Assembly (NCBI GenBank): GCA_045634305.1
Contig: JAZQZZ010000049.1
Span: 124,001-188,000, forward strand
DNA: 64,000 bases
DNA from: HGM04593 sp045634305
Lineage (GTDB): Bacteria; Bacteroidota; Bacteroidia; Bacteroidales; Bacteroidaceae
Direction of reading: 5' to 3'
In this document: one piece after another, positions 33,590-42,980 of the stretch
How the letters are laid out: every line of letters starts with the position of its first letter
Numbering within the stretch: the stretch's first letter is position 1
Translations under genes and position numbers: made by a program
The notes under the pieces: model-generated
Databases searched by the model: none
The model's input: the letters and a program-made list of their open reading frames with translations, nothing else
Told to the model about the DNA's origin: nothing

Positions 33590-34564
33590 ATGTATACTTG
33601 GGAGCAATTGAGGGATATTGTAAATGAGTTTATAGATGGAGTGGAGTTTGAACGCGAACCGCGCGAACTTTATGCTCCGGTGCGTTACACGTTGGAGCAG
33701 AGTGGAAAGCGTGTACGTCCGGTGCTGTTCCTTCTTGCCTATAATATGTATAAGGAGTGTGTACGCGAGGCACTATATCCGGCAGTGGCAGTGGAGACAT
33801 ATCACAATTATACTCTCATCCATGACGATGTGATGGACAGGGCTCTCATTCGTCGCGGTAAGCCTACGGTTTGTGCAAAGTGGGGTGATACGGCTGCAAT
33901 ACTCTCTGGTGACACAATGCTTGTGCTTGCATATGAGTTTCTCTCGCATGTCCCAACCGACAAACTACCGGCGATGCTCGCTCTCTTTACCGAGACAGCA
34001 AAGGAGGTTGGCGACGGACAGCAGTATGATCTTGATTTTGAAAAACGCGATGATGTTGCCGAAGAGGAGTATATGGAGATGATTCGTCTGAAGACGTCGG
34101 TGCTTCTTGCAGCTTCGCTCAAACTGGGTGGTATACTTGCAGGTGCAAGCGAGAGTGATCTTGAGAACCTGTATAAATATGGCGAGACAATAGGTCTTGC
34201 ATTCCAGTTGCAGGATGACCTGCTCGATGTGTATGCCGATGAAAAGCTCTTCGGCAAGAAAATCGGTGGCGATATCTGCTGCAACAAAAAGACATTCCTT
34301 CTGATTACAGCCATGAACCTAGCTACGCCTGCCCAACTTGTGCAGATGAAGGAGTGGATGGAAAAGGACGACTATGACGCACAGGAGAAAATTGCGTGGT
34401 TTACAGCGATGTATAACGAGCTAGGTGTCAAGAATGTGTGCGAAAACCGTATACATGAACTCTTTGCCAAGTGCGATTCATATATTGATGCAATATCCGT
34501 TGCCCCCGAGAAGAAGGCTGCGCTAAAGGATTTTGCCAATATGTTGTTGAACCGTAATCTTTAA
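33590..34564 (+). CDS. Polyprenyl synthetase
   Basis: 324 residues from MYTWEQLRDIV. The trans-prenyltransferase signatures are present: a KRVRPVLFLLAYNMY segment near 45, the first Asp-rich motif LIHDDVMD near residue 82 with the following RRGKPTVC, and the second Asp-rich motif FQLQDDLLDVYAD near 208. It condenses IPP with an allylic diphosphate; product chain length is not certain. It begins a plus-strand operon of six genes and links functionally to ispH and menA. Confidence 0.92.
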   Translation: MYTWEQLRDIVNEFIDGVEFEREPRELYAPVRYTLEQSGKRVRPVLFLLAYNMYKECVREALYPAVAVETYHNYTLIHDDVMDRALIRRGKPTVCAKWGDTAAILSGDTMLVLAYEFLSHVPTDKLPAMLALFTETAKEVGDGQQYDLDFEKRDDVAEEEYMEMIRLKTSVLLAASLKLGGILAGASESDLENLYKYGETIGLAFQLQDDLLDVYADEKLFGKKIGGDICCNKKTFLLITAMNLATPAQLVQMKEWMEKDDYDAQEKIAWFTAMYNELGVKNVCENRIHELFAKCDSYIDAISVAPEKKAALKDFANMLLNRNL

Positions 34565-34576
34565 TATATAATAAGG

Positions 34577-35293
34577 ATGCCATACCGCCGATTGCCAAAA
34601 ACCGACCAGGCGCGCATACGTGCTCTTAAAGCTGCTGTCGACAGCAGTGTGAGGAATGGAATATTCACACAAGTACTCACGCATAACACATATCACCGCG
34701 CAAAGGATTTGCTTGAGCGTTTCTCGCGTGAGGTTGATGTGTACAAACGCTGTGTGGCAGAACAGGCGTCTAAAAAAGGCAACGAAAAGTACGAGGCTGC
34801 ACTCAAAAAGGCAAGAATGTATGTCTCTCATTTTATCCAGGTGCTCAGTATGTGCATAATGCGCGGTGAGATAGCGCGTAACAAGCGTCCGTATTATGGC
34901 TTGCCTGAAAACGAAGATACCGTACCCAATCTATTTTCCGAGGCTTCGGTTCTTGAGTGGGGGCAGAAGATTATCGCCGGCGAACAACGTCGTCAGGGCG
35001 AGGGTGGTGTGGCTATATATAACCCTACGATGGGACGTGTGTCGGTGGTATTTGCACTGTTCAAGGAAATGTATGACAGGCAGCATTTTTTGCAGAGCCG
35101 TACGGCCGAGGCGCTCGCGAATATTTCGAACATGCGTTACGATGTCGATGAACTGATATTTGAGATTTGGGCAGAGGTTGAAAAGTCCTTTGCTGAATTG
35201 AGCGGCGATGCACGTATAAAGAAGTGTGCAGAGTATGGTGTGATATACTATTACCGTCCTGACAGGGCAAAGAAAAATGTTGCCGATGATTGA
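34577..35293 (+). CDS. Conserved hypothetical protein, 238 residues
   Basis: No family name is recognised. The protein is helical, soluble and basic in its first half (PYRRLPKTDQARIRAL, a Lys-rich KKGNEKYEAALKKARMYV), with a conserved-looking PYYGLPENEDTVPNL motif and an acidic C-terminal helix (DVDELIFEIWAEVEKSF). No signal peptide or membrane segment is seen. It lies between the polyprenyl synthetase and tatD genes and overlaps tatD by 17 bases. I infer a cytoplasmic structural or binding role only from composition. Confidence 0.8.
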   Translation: MPYRRLPKTDQARIRALKAAVDSSVRNGIFTQVLTHNTYHRAKDLLERFSREVDVYKRCVAEQASKKGNEKYEAALKKARMYVSHFIQVLSMCIMRGEIARNKRPYYGLPENEDTVPNLFSEASVLEWGQKIIAGEQRRQGEGGVAIYNPTMGRVSVVFALFKEMYDRQHFLQSRTAEALANISNMRYDVDELIFEIWAEVEKSFAELSGDARIKKCAEYGVIYYYRPDRAKKNVADD

Positions 35294-36074
35294 GTTTGTC
35301 GATACACATACGCATCTTTTTACAACTGAATTTGACATTGACAGAACAGAGGTTGTTCGGAGAGCTGTCGATGCCGGTGTGGGTACGCTGTGTCTGCCGG
35401 CAATAAACGAGGATTCATTGTCGTCGCTTATGGCCATGTGTGATGCTTTTCCGTCGGTGTGTCATCCGATGATTGGTCTGCACCCCACAGAACTCGACGA
35501 GGATTATGAACGTGTACTTGAGAGGATGTACAATTTGCTTAAAGGCGATGACCGCTTTGTGGCGATTGGCGAGGTGGGACTCGATTTCTATTGGGACGAC
35601 ACGAGGAAACGTGAACAGGATTTTGTTTTTCGCCGACAGATTGAATGGGCCTTGGAGACAGGCTTGCCGCTTGCGATACATTCGCGCAGCGCTTTTGATG
35701 AGCTGTATGCGGTAATGGACGATTATCGCGGCCGCGGTCTCACTGGAGTGTTCCACTGTTTTTCGGGCAGTGATGACGAGGCACGTAAATTGCTCTCTTT
35801 TGATGGCTTTTATCTGGGTATCGGTGGCGTGGTGACATATAAAAAATCCACTTTGCCCGATGTTCTCAAGTCGGTTCCACTCGAAAGGGTGGTGCTTGAG
35901 ACCGATTCTCCATATCTTGCACCTGTGCCTAAGCGTGGAAAACGCAATGAGAGTGCCTATGTGCCATACGTGGCAGATTTTCTGGCCTCGGTGTATGGCT
36001 GCAGTGTGGAAAATGTGGCTGCTGTGACAACTGCCAATGCACGTAAACTTTTCCCAAAAATCGCCGGATTATGA
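35277..36074 (+). CDS. TatD family metal-dependent hydrolase
   Basis: 265 residues. Metal-binding and family motifs are FVDTHTHLF near residue 8, IGLHPTELDED near 66, AIGEVGLDFYWDD near 99, AIHSRSAFDELY near 133, GVFHCFSGSDDEA near 158, and ETDSPYLAPVPKRGKRNES near 208. TatD proteins are 3'-5' exonucleases or other phosphodiesterases. The ATG at 35286 is an alternative start that would shorten it by three residues. It overlaps the next gene by ATGA. Confidence 0.93.
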   Translation: MLPMIEFVDTHTHLFTTEFDIDRTEVVRRAVDAGVGTLCLPAINEDSLSSLMAMCDAFPSVCHPMIGLHPTELDEDYERVLERMYNLLKGDDRFVAIGEVGLDFYWDDTRKREQDFVFRRQIEWALETGLPLAIHSRSAFDELYAVMDDYRGRGLTGVFHCFSGSDDEARKLLSFDGFYLGIGGVVTYKKSTLPDVLKSVPLERVVLETDSPYLAPVPKRGKRNESAYVPYVADFLASVYGCSVENVAAVTTANARKLFPKIAGL

Positions 36075-37138
36075 AATTTGAGAAGATAGATATATTCGAT
36101 ACAATAGCCCAGCCTCTTATAGTTGCCGGGCCTTGCAGTGCCGAAAGTGAGGAACAGGTGATGCAGGTGGCGGCTGAGCTCGCAAAACGCGGCGTTAAGA
36201 TATTTCGCGCCGGTATATGGAAACCGCGTACACGGCCCGGTTGTTTCGAGGGTGTAGGCAAGGAGGGGTTACCGTGGCTCGCAAGAGTGAAACGTGAACT
36301 GGGTATGCGCATTACAACAGAGGTGGCAACAGCCGAGCATGTCGAGCAGGCACTTGGTGCCGGTGTAGATATCCTTTGGATTGGTGCCCGCACGACGGCC
36401 AATCCTTTCGCCGTGCAGGATATTGCCGACGCTTTGCGAGGCTGTGATGTTCCTGTTCTTGTGAAGAATCCCGTAAATCCCGATATCGAGTTGTGGATTG
36501 GTGCAATGGAGCGTTTGAACAATGCCGGCATTACACGTCTGGGGGCAATACATCGTGGATTTTCGTCCTATGGCGAGAAGTGCTTCCGCAATGCTCCTCA
36601 GTGGCAGTTGCCCATTGAGTTGCGCAGGCGTTTTCCCGACTTGCCGCTATTATGCGATCCGAGCCATATAGCAGGCAAACGCGAACTGATACTCTCGCTC
36701 TCGCAGCAGGCTATGGATTTGAATTTCGATGGTCTGATGATTGAAACACACTGCACCCCCTATTGTGCCATGAGCGATGCACGTCAGCAGGTTACTCCCG
36801 ATGAACTTATGACAATACTCGGTAAACTTGTGCACCGTGTGGCTGTTGCCGACAGTGTCGATTTCCAGTCATATCGTGAACATATCGATGAAATAGACCA
36901 CGAACTCATGAGGCTTCTGTCAAGGCGTATGGAGATTGCCCGGGAGATAGGTGTGCTCAAACGTGAGAATGGTATGATGGTATTCCAACCTCTACGTTAC
37001 AACGAGATAATGGAACGTTACGTCAAGTTCTGCGCCGATGGCAAGATTGAGGTCGATGCAGTGCGTGAGATTTTTGAAATAATCCACTCCGAGAGTATCC
37101 GTCAGCAGCTCACTGTGATGAATGGTAATGAGGTTTGA
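36071..37138 (+). CDS. DAHP synthase/chorismate mutase fusion
   Basis: 355 residues. Residues 1-265 are a DAHP synthase of the KDPS-like type with AGPCSAESEEQ near 18, FRAGIWKPRTRPGCFEG near 47, RTTANPFAVQD near 108, LVKNPVNPDIELW near 130, and DPSHIAGKR near 195. Residues 268-355 are an AroQ-type chorismate mutase domain (DEIDHELMRLLSRRMEIARE and later KR). The fusion couples the first step of aromatic synthesis to the branch toward Phe and Tyr and is common in Bacteroidota. It sits in a mixed operon and overlaps tatD by ATGA. Confidence 0.93.
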   Translation: MKFEKIDIFDTIAQPLIVAGPCSAESEEQVMQVAAELAKRGVKIFRAGIWKPRTRPGCFEGVGKEGLPWLARVKRELGMRITTEVATAEHVEQALGAGVDILWIGARTTANPFAVQDIADALRGCDVPVLVKNPVNPDIELWIGAMERLNNAGITRLGAIHRGFSSYGEKCFRNAPQWQLPIELRRRFPDLPLLCDPSHIAGKRELILSLSQQAMDLNFDGLMIETHCTPYCAMSDARQQVTPDELMTILGKLVHRVAVADSVDFQSYREHIDEIDHELMRLLSRRMEIAREIGVLKRENGMMVFQPLRYNEIMERYVKFCADGKIEVDAVREIFEIIHSESIRQQLTVMNGNEV

Positions 37139-37140
37139 GA

Positions 37141-38268
37141 ATGAAGCTGTTTCTCATAAAAATATTCGCTTGCATATCTATCGTTGTGTTTCTGCTCTCT
37201 TGTGGAGGCGCAAAAGAACAATTTGCACCGCTTGATGGTGACGTGGTTCCGATGCAGTACTCTTCCTTGCTTTCCATTGTGGATTGTGACGGTTATACAG
37301 TGGTGGATGTTTCCGATCCGTGGGGCGGTGAGAGATTGCAGCGCTATGTTCTCGTACCATCGGAGGCCGAACTGCCCGAGGTGCTGCCGGCAGGTACTTT
37401 GTTGCGTACTCCGCTTGATGATGTAATCCTCTTTTCGGGTGTCCATGCCGGCCTGCTCAGTGAACTCGGCGTGGCAAAGAATATAAAAGGAGTTTGTGAT
37501 GCGCAATATATCTATTGCGATGCTGTTGCCGATGGACTTTCCACAGGTGCTGTTGTCAACTGCGGCAGCTCACTGAATGTTGATGCAGAGGCCATCATGC
37601 AGGTGTCGCCCGATGCTGTGTTTGTGCTGCCTTATGAAAACGGCGGCTTCGGTAAGCTCGAAAATCTTGGTTTCCCCCTCGTGCTTTGTGCTGATTATAT
37701 GGAATCCTCTCCACTTGGCTGTGCCGAGTGGATGCGTTTCTATGGCCGTCTGTTCGGCCTTGGTGCCCGGAGTGATTCGCTTTTTTCGGTAGTATGCTGT
37801 GAATACGGGGCTTTGAGTGGCGCTGCAAAGGGTGTTGGGCATCGTCCTGCTCTCATGTGTGAACTGAGGAGCAGTTCGGCTTGGTATGTGCCTTGCGGTG
37901 AGAGTACAATGGGACGCATGTATGCCGACGCCGGTGCCGATTATCTCTTTTCTGCCTGTGAGGGCAGTGGCTCCGTTCCGCTCTCGTATGAGGTTGTGCT
38001 CGACAAGGCTGCCGATGCCGACATTTGGCTGCTGAAGTATAATTCGGCAGTTGACAGGACATATGAATCCCTGCTCGCCGATTTTGCCGGTTATTCGCAT
38101 TTCAGACCATTTGTACAACGTAACATATATGCCTGCAATACTCGCTACAGACACCTTTTCGAAGAGACGGCCTTTCACCCGGAGCGGCTGTTGAGGGAAC
38201 TGGTTGCAATTTTCCATCCGGGACTGTTGACTGATTATACATTGCAATATTATGAGAAAATGCGTTGA
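37141..38268 (+). CDS. ABC transporter substrate-binding lipoprotein (cobalamin/iron-chelate type)
   Basis: 375 residues from MKLFLIKIF. The signal peptide ends in a lipobox LLSC, so it is lipid-anchored. Two Rossmann-like lobes with the helix-linked layout of BtuF/FepB proteins are suggested by VVDVSDPWGGERLQRYVLVP, SGVHAGLLSELG, VSPDAVFVLPYENGG, and a later DADIWLLKYN segment. The family carries metal chelates or cobalamin to FecCD/BtuC permeases such as the next gene, with which it overlaps by 17 bases. Ligand is not known; cobalamin would fit with meaB in the window but this is speculative. Confidence 0.87.
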   Translation: MKLFLIKIFACISIVVFLLSCGGAKEQFAPLDGDVVPMQYSSLLSIVDCDGYTVVDVSDPWGGERLQRYVLVPSEAELPEVLPAGTLLRTPLDDVILFSGVHAGLLSELGVAKNIKGVCDAQYIYCDAVADGLSTGAVVNCGSSLNVDAEAIMQVSPDAVFVLPYENGGFGKLENLGFPLVLCADYMESSPLGCAEWMRFYGRLFGLGARSDSLFSVVCCEYGALSGAAKGVGHRPALMCELRSSSAWYVPCGESTMGRMYADAGADYLFSACEGSGSVPLSYEVVLDKAADADIWLLKYNSAVDRTYESLLADFAGYSHFRPFVQRNIYACNTRYRHLFEETAFHPERLLRELVAIFHPGLLTDYTLQYYEKMR

Positions 38269-39274
38269 CAAAGGATGTGTGGCCTATGCTTTTGCAAGCT
38301 TGTTGTTACTGTTGCTTTTTGCTGCCAATCTATTCTATGGCAGCATTGATATCCCATGCAAAGAGGTTTTGTCGATAATTACAGGCGGTGAGTGTCAGCG
38401 CGAAGTGTGGCGTGTGGTGGTGCTCGAAACGCGTTTGCCGCAGGCTCTGACAGCTTTGTTGGCCGGTGCTTCGATATCTGTTGCCGGTCTGCTTTTGCAG
38501 ACGCTTTTCCGTAATCCGCTTGCGGGGCCTGAGGTCCTTGGAGTGAACAGTGGTGCCGGGCTTGGCGTGGCGCTTGTGATGCTGCTTGTGGGTGGAGTGT
38601 CTGCATTAGGTTTTGGCGGTTATCTTGCAGTGCTTGGTGGTGCCTTTGCCGGTGCCCTGCTGGTTATTATGATAATATTGCTGCTTGCCACGCTGCTGCG
38701 CAACAATATGTTCCTGTTGATTGCCGGTGTAGCTGTCAGCTACATGACCTCATCGGCAATAACACTGCTCAACTACTTCTCTACTGCCGAAGGGGTACAC
38801 TCGTATATGGTTTGGGGAATGGGCTCTTTCGGTGGCGTGACAATGCTGCAGATGCCTTTTTTTTCCTCGGTTGCGCTTCTCTTGTTGATGGCGTCACTTG
38901 CTATGGCAAAACCATTGAATGCCTTGCTTCTTGGCGATGCCTATGCCATGAATCTTGGTGTAAAAGTCAAGGTGGTACGTGCTATGGCATTGTCCGTCGC
39001 AGGCCTTTTGACTGCCATTGTGACGGCGTTCTGCGGCCCTGTTTCATTCATTGGTCTTGCTGTGCCGCATATAGCCCGCATTTCAATGCACAGCAACAAC
39101 CATCGCCACCTCGTACCGTCAACCATAATACTCGGTGGTGCTGTGGCTCTTTTGTGTAATATCGTTTGTCAATTACCTGGTGGAAGCGGTCTTTTGCCAT
39201 TGGGTGCAATAACGCCTCTCATTGGTGCTCCTGTAATAATTTACGTGGTAATGAAGAACAAGGGATTGAATTAG
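38252..39274 (+). CDS. FecCD/BtuC-type ABC transporter permease
   Basis: 340 residues with about ten membrane segments. The family markers are ETRLPQALTALLAGASISVAG near residue 55, LFRNPLAGPEVLGVNSGAGLG near 82, and the coupling motif CGPVSFIGLAVPHIAR near 260, which contacts the ATPase. It pairs with the upstream binding lipoprotein. An ATP-binding gene would normally follow, but the next gene is ilvD after a 195-base gap, so the ATPase must be encoded elsewhere or be shared. Confidence 0.92.
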   Translation: MRKCVDKGCVAYAFASLLLLLLFAANLFYGSIDIPCKEVLSIITGGECQREVWRVVVLETRLPQALTALLAGASISVAGLLLQTLFRNPLAGPEVLGVNSGAGLGVALVMLLVGGVSALGFGGYLAVLGGAFAGALLVIMIILLLATLLRNNMFLLIAGVAVSYMTSSAITLLNYFSTAEGVHSYMVWGMGSFGGVTMLQMPFFSSVALLLLMASLAMAKPLNALLLGDAYAMNLGVKVKVVRAMALSVAGLLTAIVTAFCGPVSFIGLAVPHIARISMHSNNHRHLVPSTIILGGAVALLCNIVCQLPGGSGLLPLGAITPLIGAPVIIYVVMKNKGLN

Positions 39275-39325
39275 CATGTAGATAATTTATAACCGGAAAC
39301 AGGATGCAAAAATTCCATTCTACTT

Positions 39326-39356
39326 TTGTATAAACTGAAAAAATAGACTAATTTTG
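39326..39356 (+). promoter_or_regulatory. ilv operon promoter
   Basis: TTG at 39326-39328 and TAATTTTG at 39349-39356 are 20 bases apart, a full Bacteroidota promoter match placing the transcript start near 39362. Confidence 0.75.
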
Positions 39357-39369
39357 CAATTGGTTTTGA

Positions 39370-39408
39370 ATGTGTTCGGTTGTTGTTGAGGACAATGACA
39401 TTCAGTGA
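39370..39408 (+). CDS. Candidate ilv leader peptide (12 residues)
   Basis: A 12-codon frame starting just after the predicted transcript start reads MCSVVVEDNDIQ and stops with TGA. Three consecutive GTT valine codons and one isoleucine codon in a 12-codon frame are what an attenuation leader for branched-chain synthesis would need. A terminator-like hairpin follows within 15 bases. Confidence 0.55.
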   Translation: MCSVVVEDNDIQ

Positions 39409-39421
39409 CTTCCGAAACGCT

Positions 39422-39451
39422 CCTTTCTCTACACCGGGAAGGGTGTTTTTT
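39422..39451 (+). terminator. Candidate ilv attenuator hairpin
   Basis: Arms 39422-39429 and 39436-39443 pair over 8 bp (two G-U type wobbles) with a 6-base loop and are followed by TGTTTTTT. It lies between the leader peptide and ilvD, so it would end transcription before the operon unless an alternative fold forms. Confidence 0.5.
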
Positions 39452-39469
39452 GTTATTAAATCAAGTAAT

Positions 39470-41272
39470 ATGAAAATAAAATTGAGAAGTTCCCAATGTA
39501 CCGAAGGTCGTCGTATGGCCGGTGCACGTGCACTTTGGATTGCCAATGGTATGAAGCGCGAAATGTTCGGCAAACCAATCATTGCCATTGCCAACTCTTT
39601 TACACAACTGGTCCCCGGCCACACCCATCTGCATGAGGCCGGGCAGATTGTAAAGGCCGAGATCGAGAAACTCGGTTGCTATGCTGCCGAATTCAATACA
39701 ATTGCCATTGATGACGGTATTGCAATGGGACATGACGGAATGCTCTACTCATTGCCGTCACGTGATATCATTGCCGACAGTGTGGAGTATATGTGCAATG
39801 CCCATAAGGTGGATGCGCTTGTGTGCATCTCCAACTGCGACAAGATTACTCCGGGAATGCTCATGGCTGCGATGCGCTTGAATATCCCCACAATCTTTGT
39901 ATCGGGCGGTCCAATGGAAAATGGTACCTGGAAAAACGAGAACCTCGACCTTGTAATCGCAATGGTAAAGGCTGCCGACAACAGTGTGGGTGATGATGAA
40001 CTTGCCGAGATTGAAAAACGTTCATGTCCCGGTTGCGGTAGCTGCTCAGGTATGTTCACTGCCAACTCAATGAATTCGCTCACTGAGGCCATAGGTCTAT
40101 CGTTGCCCGGTAACGGAACAATTCTTGCAACTCATGCCAATCGCGTGCAGCTGCTCAAGGATGCAGCAAGGCAGATTGTTACCAATGCGATGAAATATTA
40201 TGGCGAAGGTGACGATAGTGTTCTCCCACGTAGTATTGCTACACGTGCAGCCTTCATCAATGCCATGACATTGGATATTGCAATGGGTGGCTCAACCAAT
40301 ACCATCCTTCATCTTCTGGCAGTTGCCGGCGAGGCCGGTGTTGATTTTACAATGAACGATATCGATGCCTTGAGCCGTCGTGTCCCTTGCCTTTGCAAGC
40401 TTGCCCCCAACAGTGCAAAATTCTCAATGCAGGATTGCGGCCGTGCCGGTGGTATAATAGGAATCCTTGGCGAACTTGCAAAGGGTGGTCTGTTGGATAC
40501 CACAGCAGTGCGCGTGAACGGCGTTACACTCGGTGAGGATATAGCCCGCTACTGCATTACTGGCGGCAGCATTGACAGCGAGGCCAAACGCATCTACAGT
40601 ACTGCGCCTGCAAATGTATTCTGCAACACAATGGGTGCACAGGAGTGTACCTACGAGACACTTGACACCGACAGGGAGAACGGTTGCATCCGCTCACTCG
40701 AGAATGCATATACCCGTGATGGCGGTCTTGCAATCCTTTTCGGCAACATCGCATCCAACGGTTGTGTGGTAAAGACTGCCGGTGTCGATGAGAGCATATG
40801 GAAATTTACAGGCAAGGCAAAGGTATTCGATTCGCAGGAGGCAGCCGTGGATGGAATCCTCGGTGGTGCCGTCCAGGCTGGCGACGTGGTTGTCATTGTA
40901 TACGAGGGACCAAAGGGCGGACCGGGTATGCAGGAGATGCTCTATCCCACATCCTACATCAAGTCTCGTCATCTTGGCAAAGAGTGTGCGCTCATCACCG
41001 ACGGCCGTTTCAGTGGCGGTACATCGGGTCTGAGCATCGGTCACATCTCGCCCGAGGCAGCGGCCGGTGGAAACATCGGCAAGTTGCGCGACGGCGATAT
41101 CATCGACATTGACATACCGGCACGCAGCATCAATGTAAGACTCTCCGATGAGGAACTCGCGGCCCGTACAATGTTCCCGCTTACACGTGACCGTGTCATC
41201 TCAAAGAGTCTCAAGGCCTATGCTTCAATGGTGAGCTCGGCCGACAAGGGCGGTATAAGAATAATAGAATAA
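39470..41272 (+). CDS. ilvD: Dihydroxy-acid dehydratase
   Basis: 600 residues from MKIKLRSSQCTEGR; the in-frame extension upstream overlaps the attenuator and is not coding. Fe-S and Mg ligands appear in SNCDKITPGMLM near residue 122 and CPGCGSCSGMFTANSMN near 190, with the conserved MAGARALW and SGGTSGLSIGHISPEA near 520. The enzyme converts dihydroxyacids to 2-keto acids in valine and isoleucine synthesis. It starts the ilvD-ilvB-ilvN operon. Confidence 0.96.
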   Translation: MKIKLRSSQCTEGRRMAGARALWIANGMKREMFGKPIIAIANSFTQLVPGHTHLHEAGQIVKAEIEKLGCYAAEFNTIAIDDGIAMGHDGMLYSLPSRDIIADSVEYMCNAHKVDALVCISNCDKITPGMLMAAMRLNIPTIFVSGGPMENGTWKNENLDLVIAMVKAADNSVGDDELAEIEKRSCPGCGSCSGMFTANSMNSLTEAIGLSLPGNGTILATHANRVQLLKDAARQIVTNAMKYYGEGDDSVLPRSIATRAAFINAMTLDIAMGGSTNTILHLLAVAGEAGVDFTMNDIDALSRRVPCLCKLAPNSAKFSMQDCGRAGGIIGILGELAKGGLLDTTAVRVNGVTLGEDIARYCITGGSIDSEAKRIYSTAPANVFCNTMGAQECTYETLDTDRENGCIRSLENAYTRDGGLAILFGNIASNGCVVKTAGVDESIWKFTGKAKVFDSQEAAVDGILGGAVQAGDVVVIVYEGPKGGPGMQEMLYPTSYIKSRHLGKECALITDGRFSGGTSGLSIGHISPEAAAGGNIGKLRDGDIIDIDIPARSINVRLSDEELAARTMFPLTRDRVISKSLKAYASMVSSADKGGIRIIE

Positions 41273-41278
41273 CAGTTT

Positions 41279-42973
41279 ATGAGCAAAGATATGATAACAG
41301 GCAGTGAGGCACTTTTGCGCTCACTTATAAATGAGGGTGTCGACACCATTTTCGGTTATCCCGGAGGTTCAATCATGCCGGTGTTCGATGCCTTGTATGA
41401 CTATCAGAACAAATTCCGTAACGTGCTTGTACGCCACGAACAAGGTGCTGTGCATGCAGCACAGGGTTATGCCCGCAGTTCGGGCAGGGTTGGTGTCTGC
41501 ATTGTTACAAGTGGTCCCGGTGCAACAAATACTTTGACTGGAATCAGTGACGCTATGCTCGACAGCACACCTGTGGTGGTGATTGCCGGCCAGGTAAGTT
41601 CGTCGGTGCTTGGTACCGATGCCTTTCAGGAGATTGATTTCGTGGGTATCACCCAACCAATCACAAAATGGAGCTATCAGGTGCGCCGTCCCGAGGATGT
41701 CGCTTGGGCAGTCGCTCGCGCCTTTTATATTGCAGGTACAGGCCGTCCCGGCCCTGTGGTACTCGACTTTACCAAGGACGCCCAGGTGTCTATGGTCGAT
41801 TACCGTCCTGCGACAGTGGATAGCGTACGCAGCTATATCCCATATCCTACACCTTCGGAGAGTGCTATGGCCGAAGCTGTACGCCTCATCAATGAAGCCG
41901 AGCGTCCTTTCATGCTCGTTGGTCAGGGTGTTGAACTAGGCGAAGCTCACGAAGAGCTCAAGGCTTTTGTCGAGAAGAGCGGAATCCCCGTTGCACGTAC
42001 ATTGATGGGACTCTCGGCTTTCCCCACCGACCATCCATTGTGCGTCGGAATGCTTGGAATGCACGGAAACTATGGCCCTAATGTCAATACCAATAAGTGC
42101 GACCTGCTCATTGCCGTAGGTATGCGTTTCAGTGACCGTGTGACAGGTAAACTCTCAACATATGCAAAGCAGGCAAAGGTAATACACATAGACATTGACC
42201 ATGCCGAAATCAACAAGAACGTGAAGGCGGATGTTCCTATTGTGGGCGATTGCAAGGAGGTGCTTGCCGGATTTACGGCTCTTGTGCAGCCAAGGGAGCA
42301 TGGCGAGTGGGTAAAGAGTTTTGCCGAGTACAATGCAATAGAGTACGACAAGGTCATTGACAAGGCGTTGAACCCGACAGAAGGCCCATTGCTTATGGGT
42401 GAGGTTGCACGCAAAGTGAGTGAGGCGACTGCCAACAAGGCTATCCTTGTTACCGATGTCGGTCAGAACCAGATGATGTCGAGCCGTTATTTCAAGTTTA
42501 CACAGCCCCACAGCATCCTCACTTCGGGTGGTCTTGGAACTATGGGTTACGGCTTGCCCGCTGCAATAGGAGCAAAGATGGCAATGCCCGGGCGCACCGT
42601 CTGCCTCTTTACCGGTGACGGCGGTTTCCAGATGAACATCCAGGAGCTTGGAACAATAATGGAGCAGCGTGTCGGCGTGAAGATGATTCTCCTCAACAAC
42701 AACTATCTGGGTAATGTGCGCCAGTGGCAGGAGCTGTTCTTTGACCACCGCTATTCGTGGACCCCGATGCTAAACCCCGAATATTCGCTCATAGCACAGG
42801 GTTACGGCATTCCCTCTCGCCTTGTCATTGAGCGTAGTGAACTCGATGCAGCCATCGAGGAGATGCTGTCGACCGACGGTCCGTTCCTTCTGCACGTGGC
42901 AGTCAAGGAAGAGGACAACGTGATGCCGATGACAGAGCCGGGTGCAACAATCAGTGACATGAGATTTGAATGA
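41279..42973 (+). CDS. ilvB: Acetolactate synthase catalytic subunit
   Basis: 564 residues of the ThDP enzyme family. The catalytic Glu is in VRHEQGAVHAAQGYAR near residue 51. The FAD/central domain has MLGMHGNYGPNVN near 260, and the ThDP/Mg motif is GDGGFQMNIQELGT near 447 with NNNYLGNVRQWQ following. It makes acetolactate or acetohydroxybutyrate from pyruvate. It lies 6 bases after ilvD and overlaps no gene; ilvN begins 7 bases later. Confidence 0.96.
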   Translation: MSKDMITGSEALLRSLINEGVDTIFGYPGGSIMPVFDALYDYQNKFRNVLVRHEQGAVHAAQGYARSSGRVGVCIVTSGPGATNTLTGISDAMLDSTPVVVIAGQVSSSVLGTDAFQEIDFVGITQPITKWSYQVRRPEDVAWAVARAFYIAGTGRPGPVVLDFTKDAQVSMVDYRPATVDSVRSYIPYPTPSESAMAEAVRLINEAERPFMLVGQGVELGEAHEELKAFVEKSGIPVARTLMGLSAFPTDHPLCVGMLGMHGNYGPNVNTNKCDLLIAVGMRFSDRVTGKLSTYAKQAKVIHIDIDHAEINKNVKADVPIVGDCKEVLAGFTALVQPREHGEWVKSFAEYNAIEYDKVIDKALNPTEGPLLMGEVARKVSEATANKAILVTDVGQNQMMSSRYFKFTQPHSILTSGGLGTMGYGLPAAIGAKMAMPGRTVCLFTGDGGFQMNIQELGTIMEQRVGVKMILLNNNYLGNVRQWQELFFDHRYSWTPMLNPEYSLIAQGYGIPSRLVIERSELDAAIEEMLSTDGPFLLHVAVKEEDNVMPMTEPGATISDMRFE

Positions 42974-42980
42974 CAACATT

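Noticed and set aside
38252..39470. Missing ABC ATPase hidden in the permease-ilvD gap
   Set aside because: The 195-base gap is too short for an ATPase and contains the ilv promoter, leader and attenuator instead.
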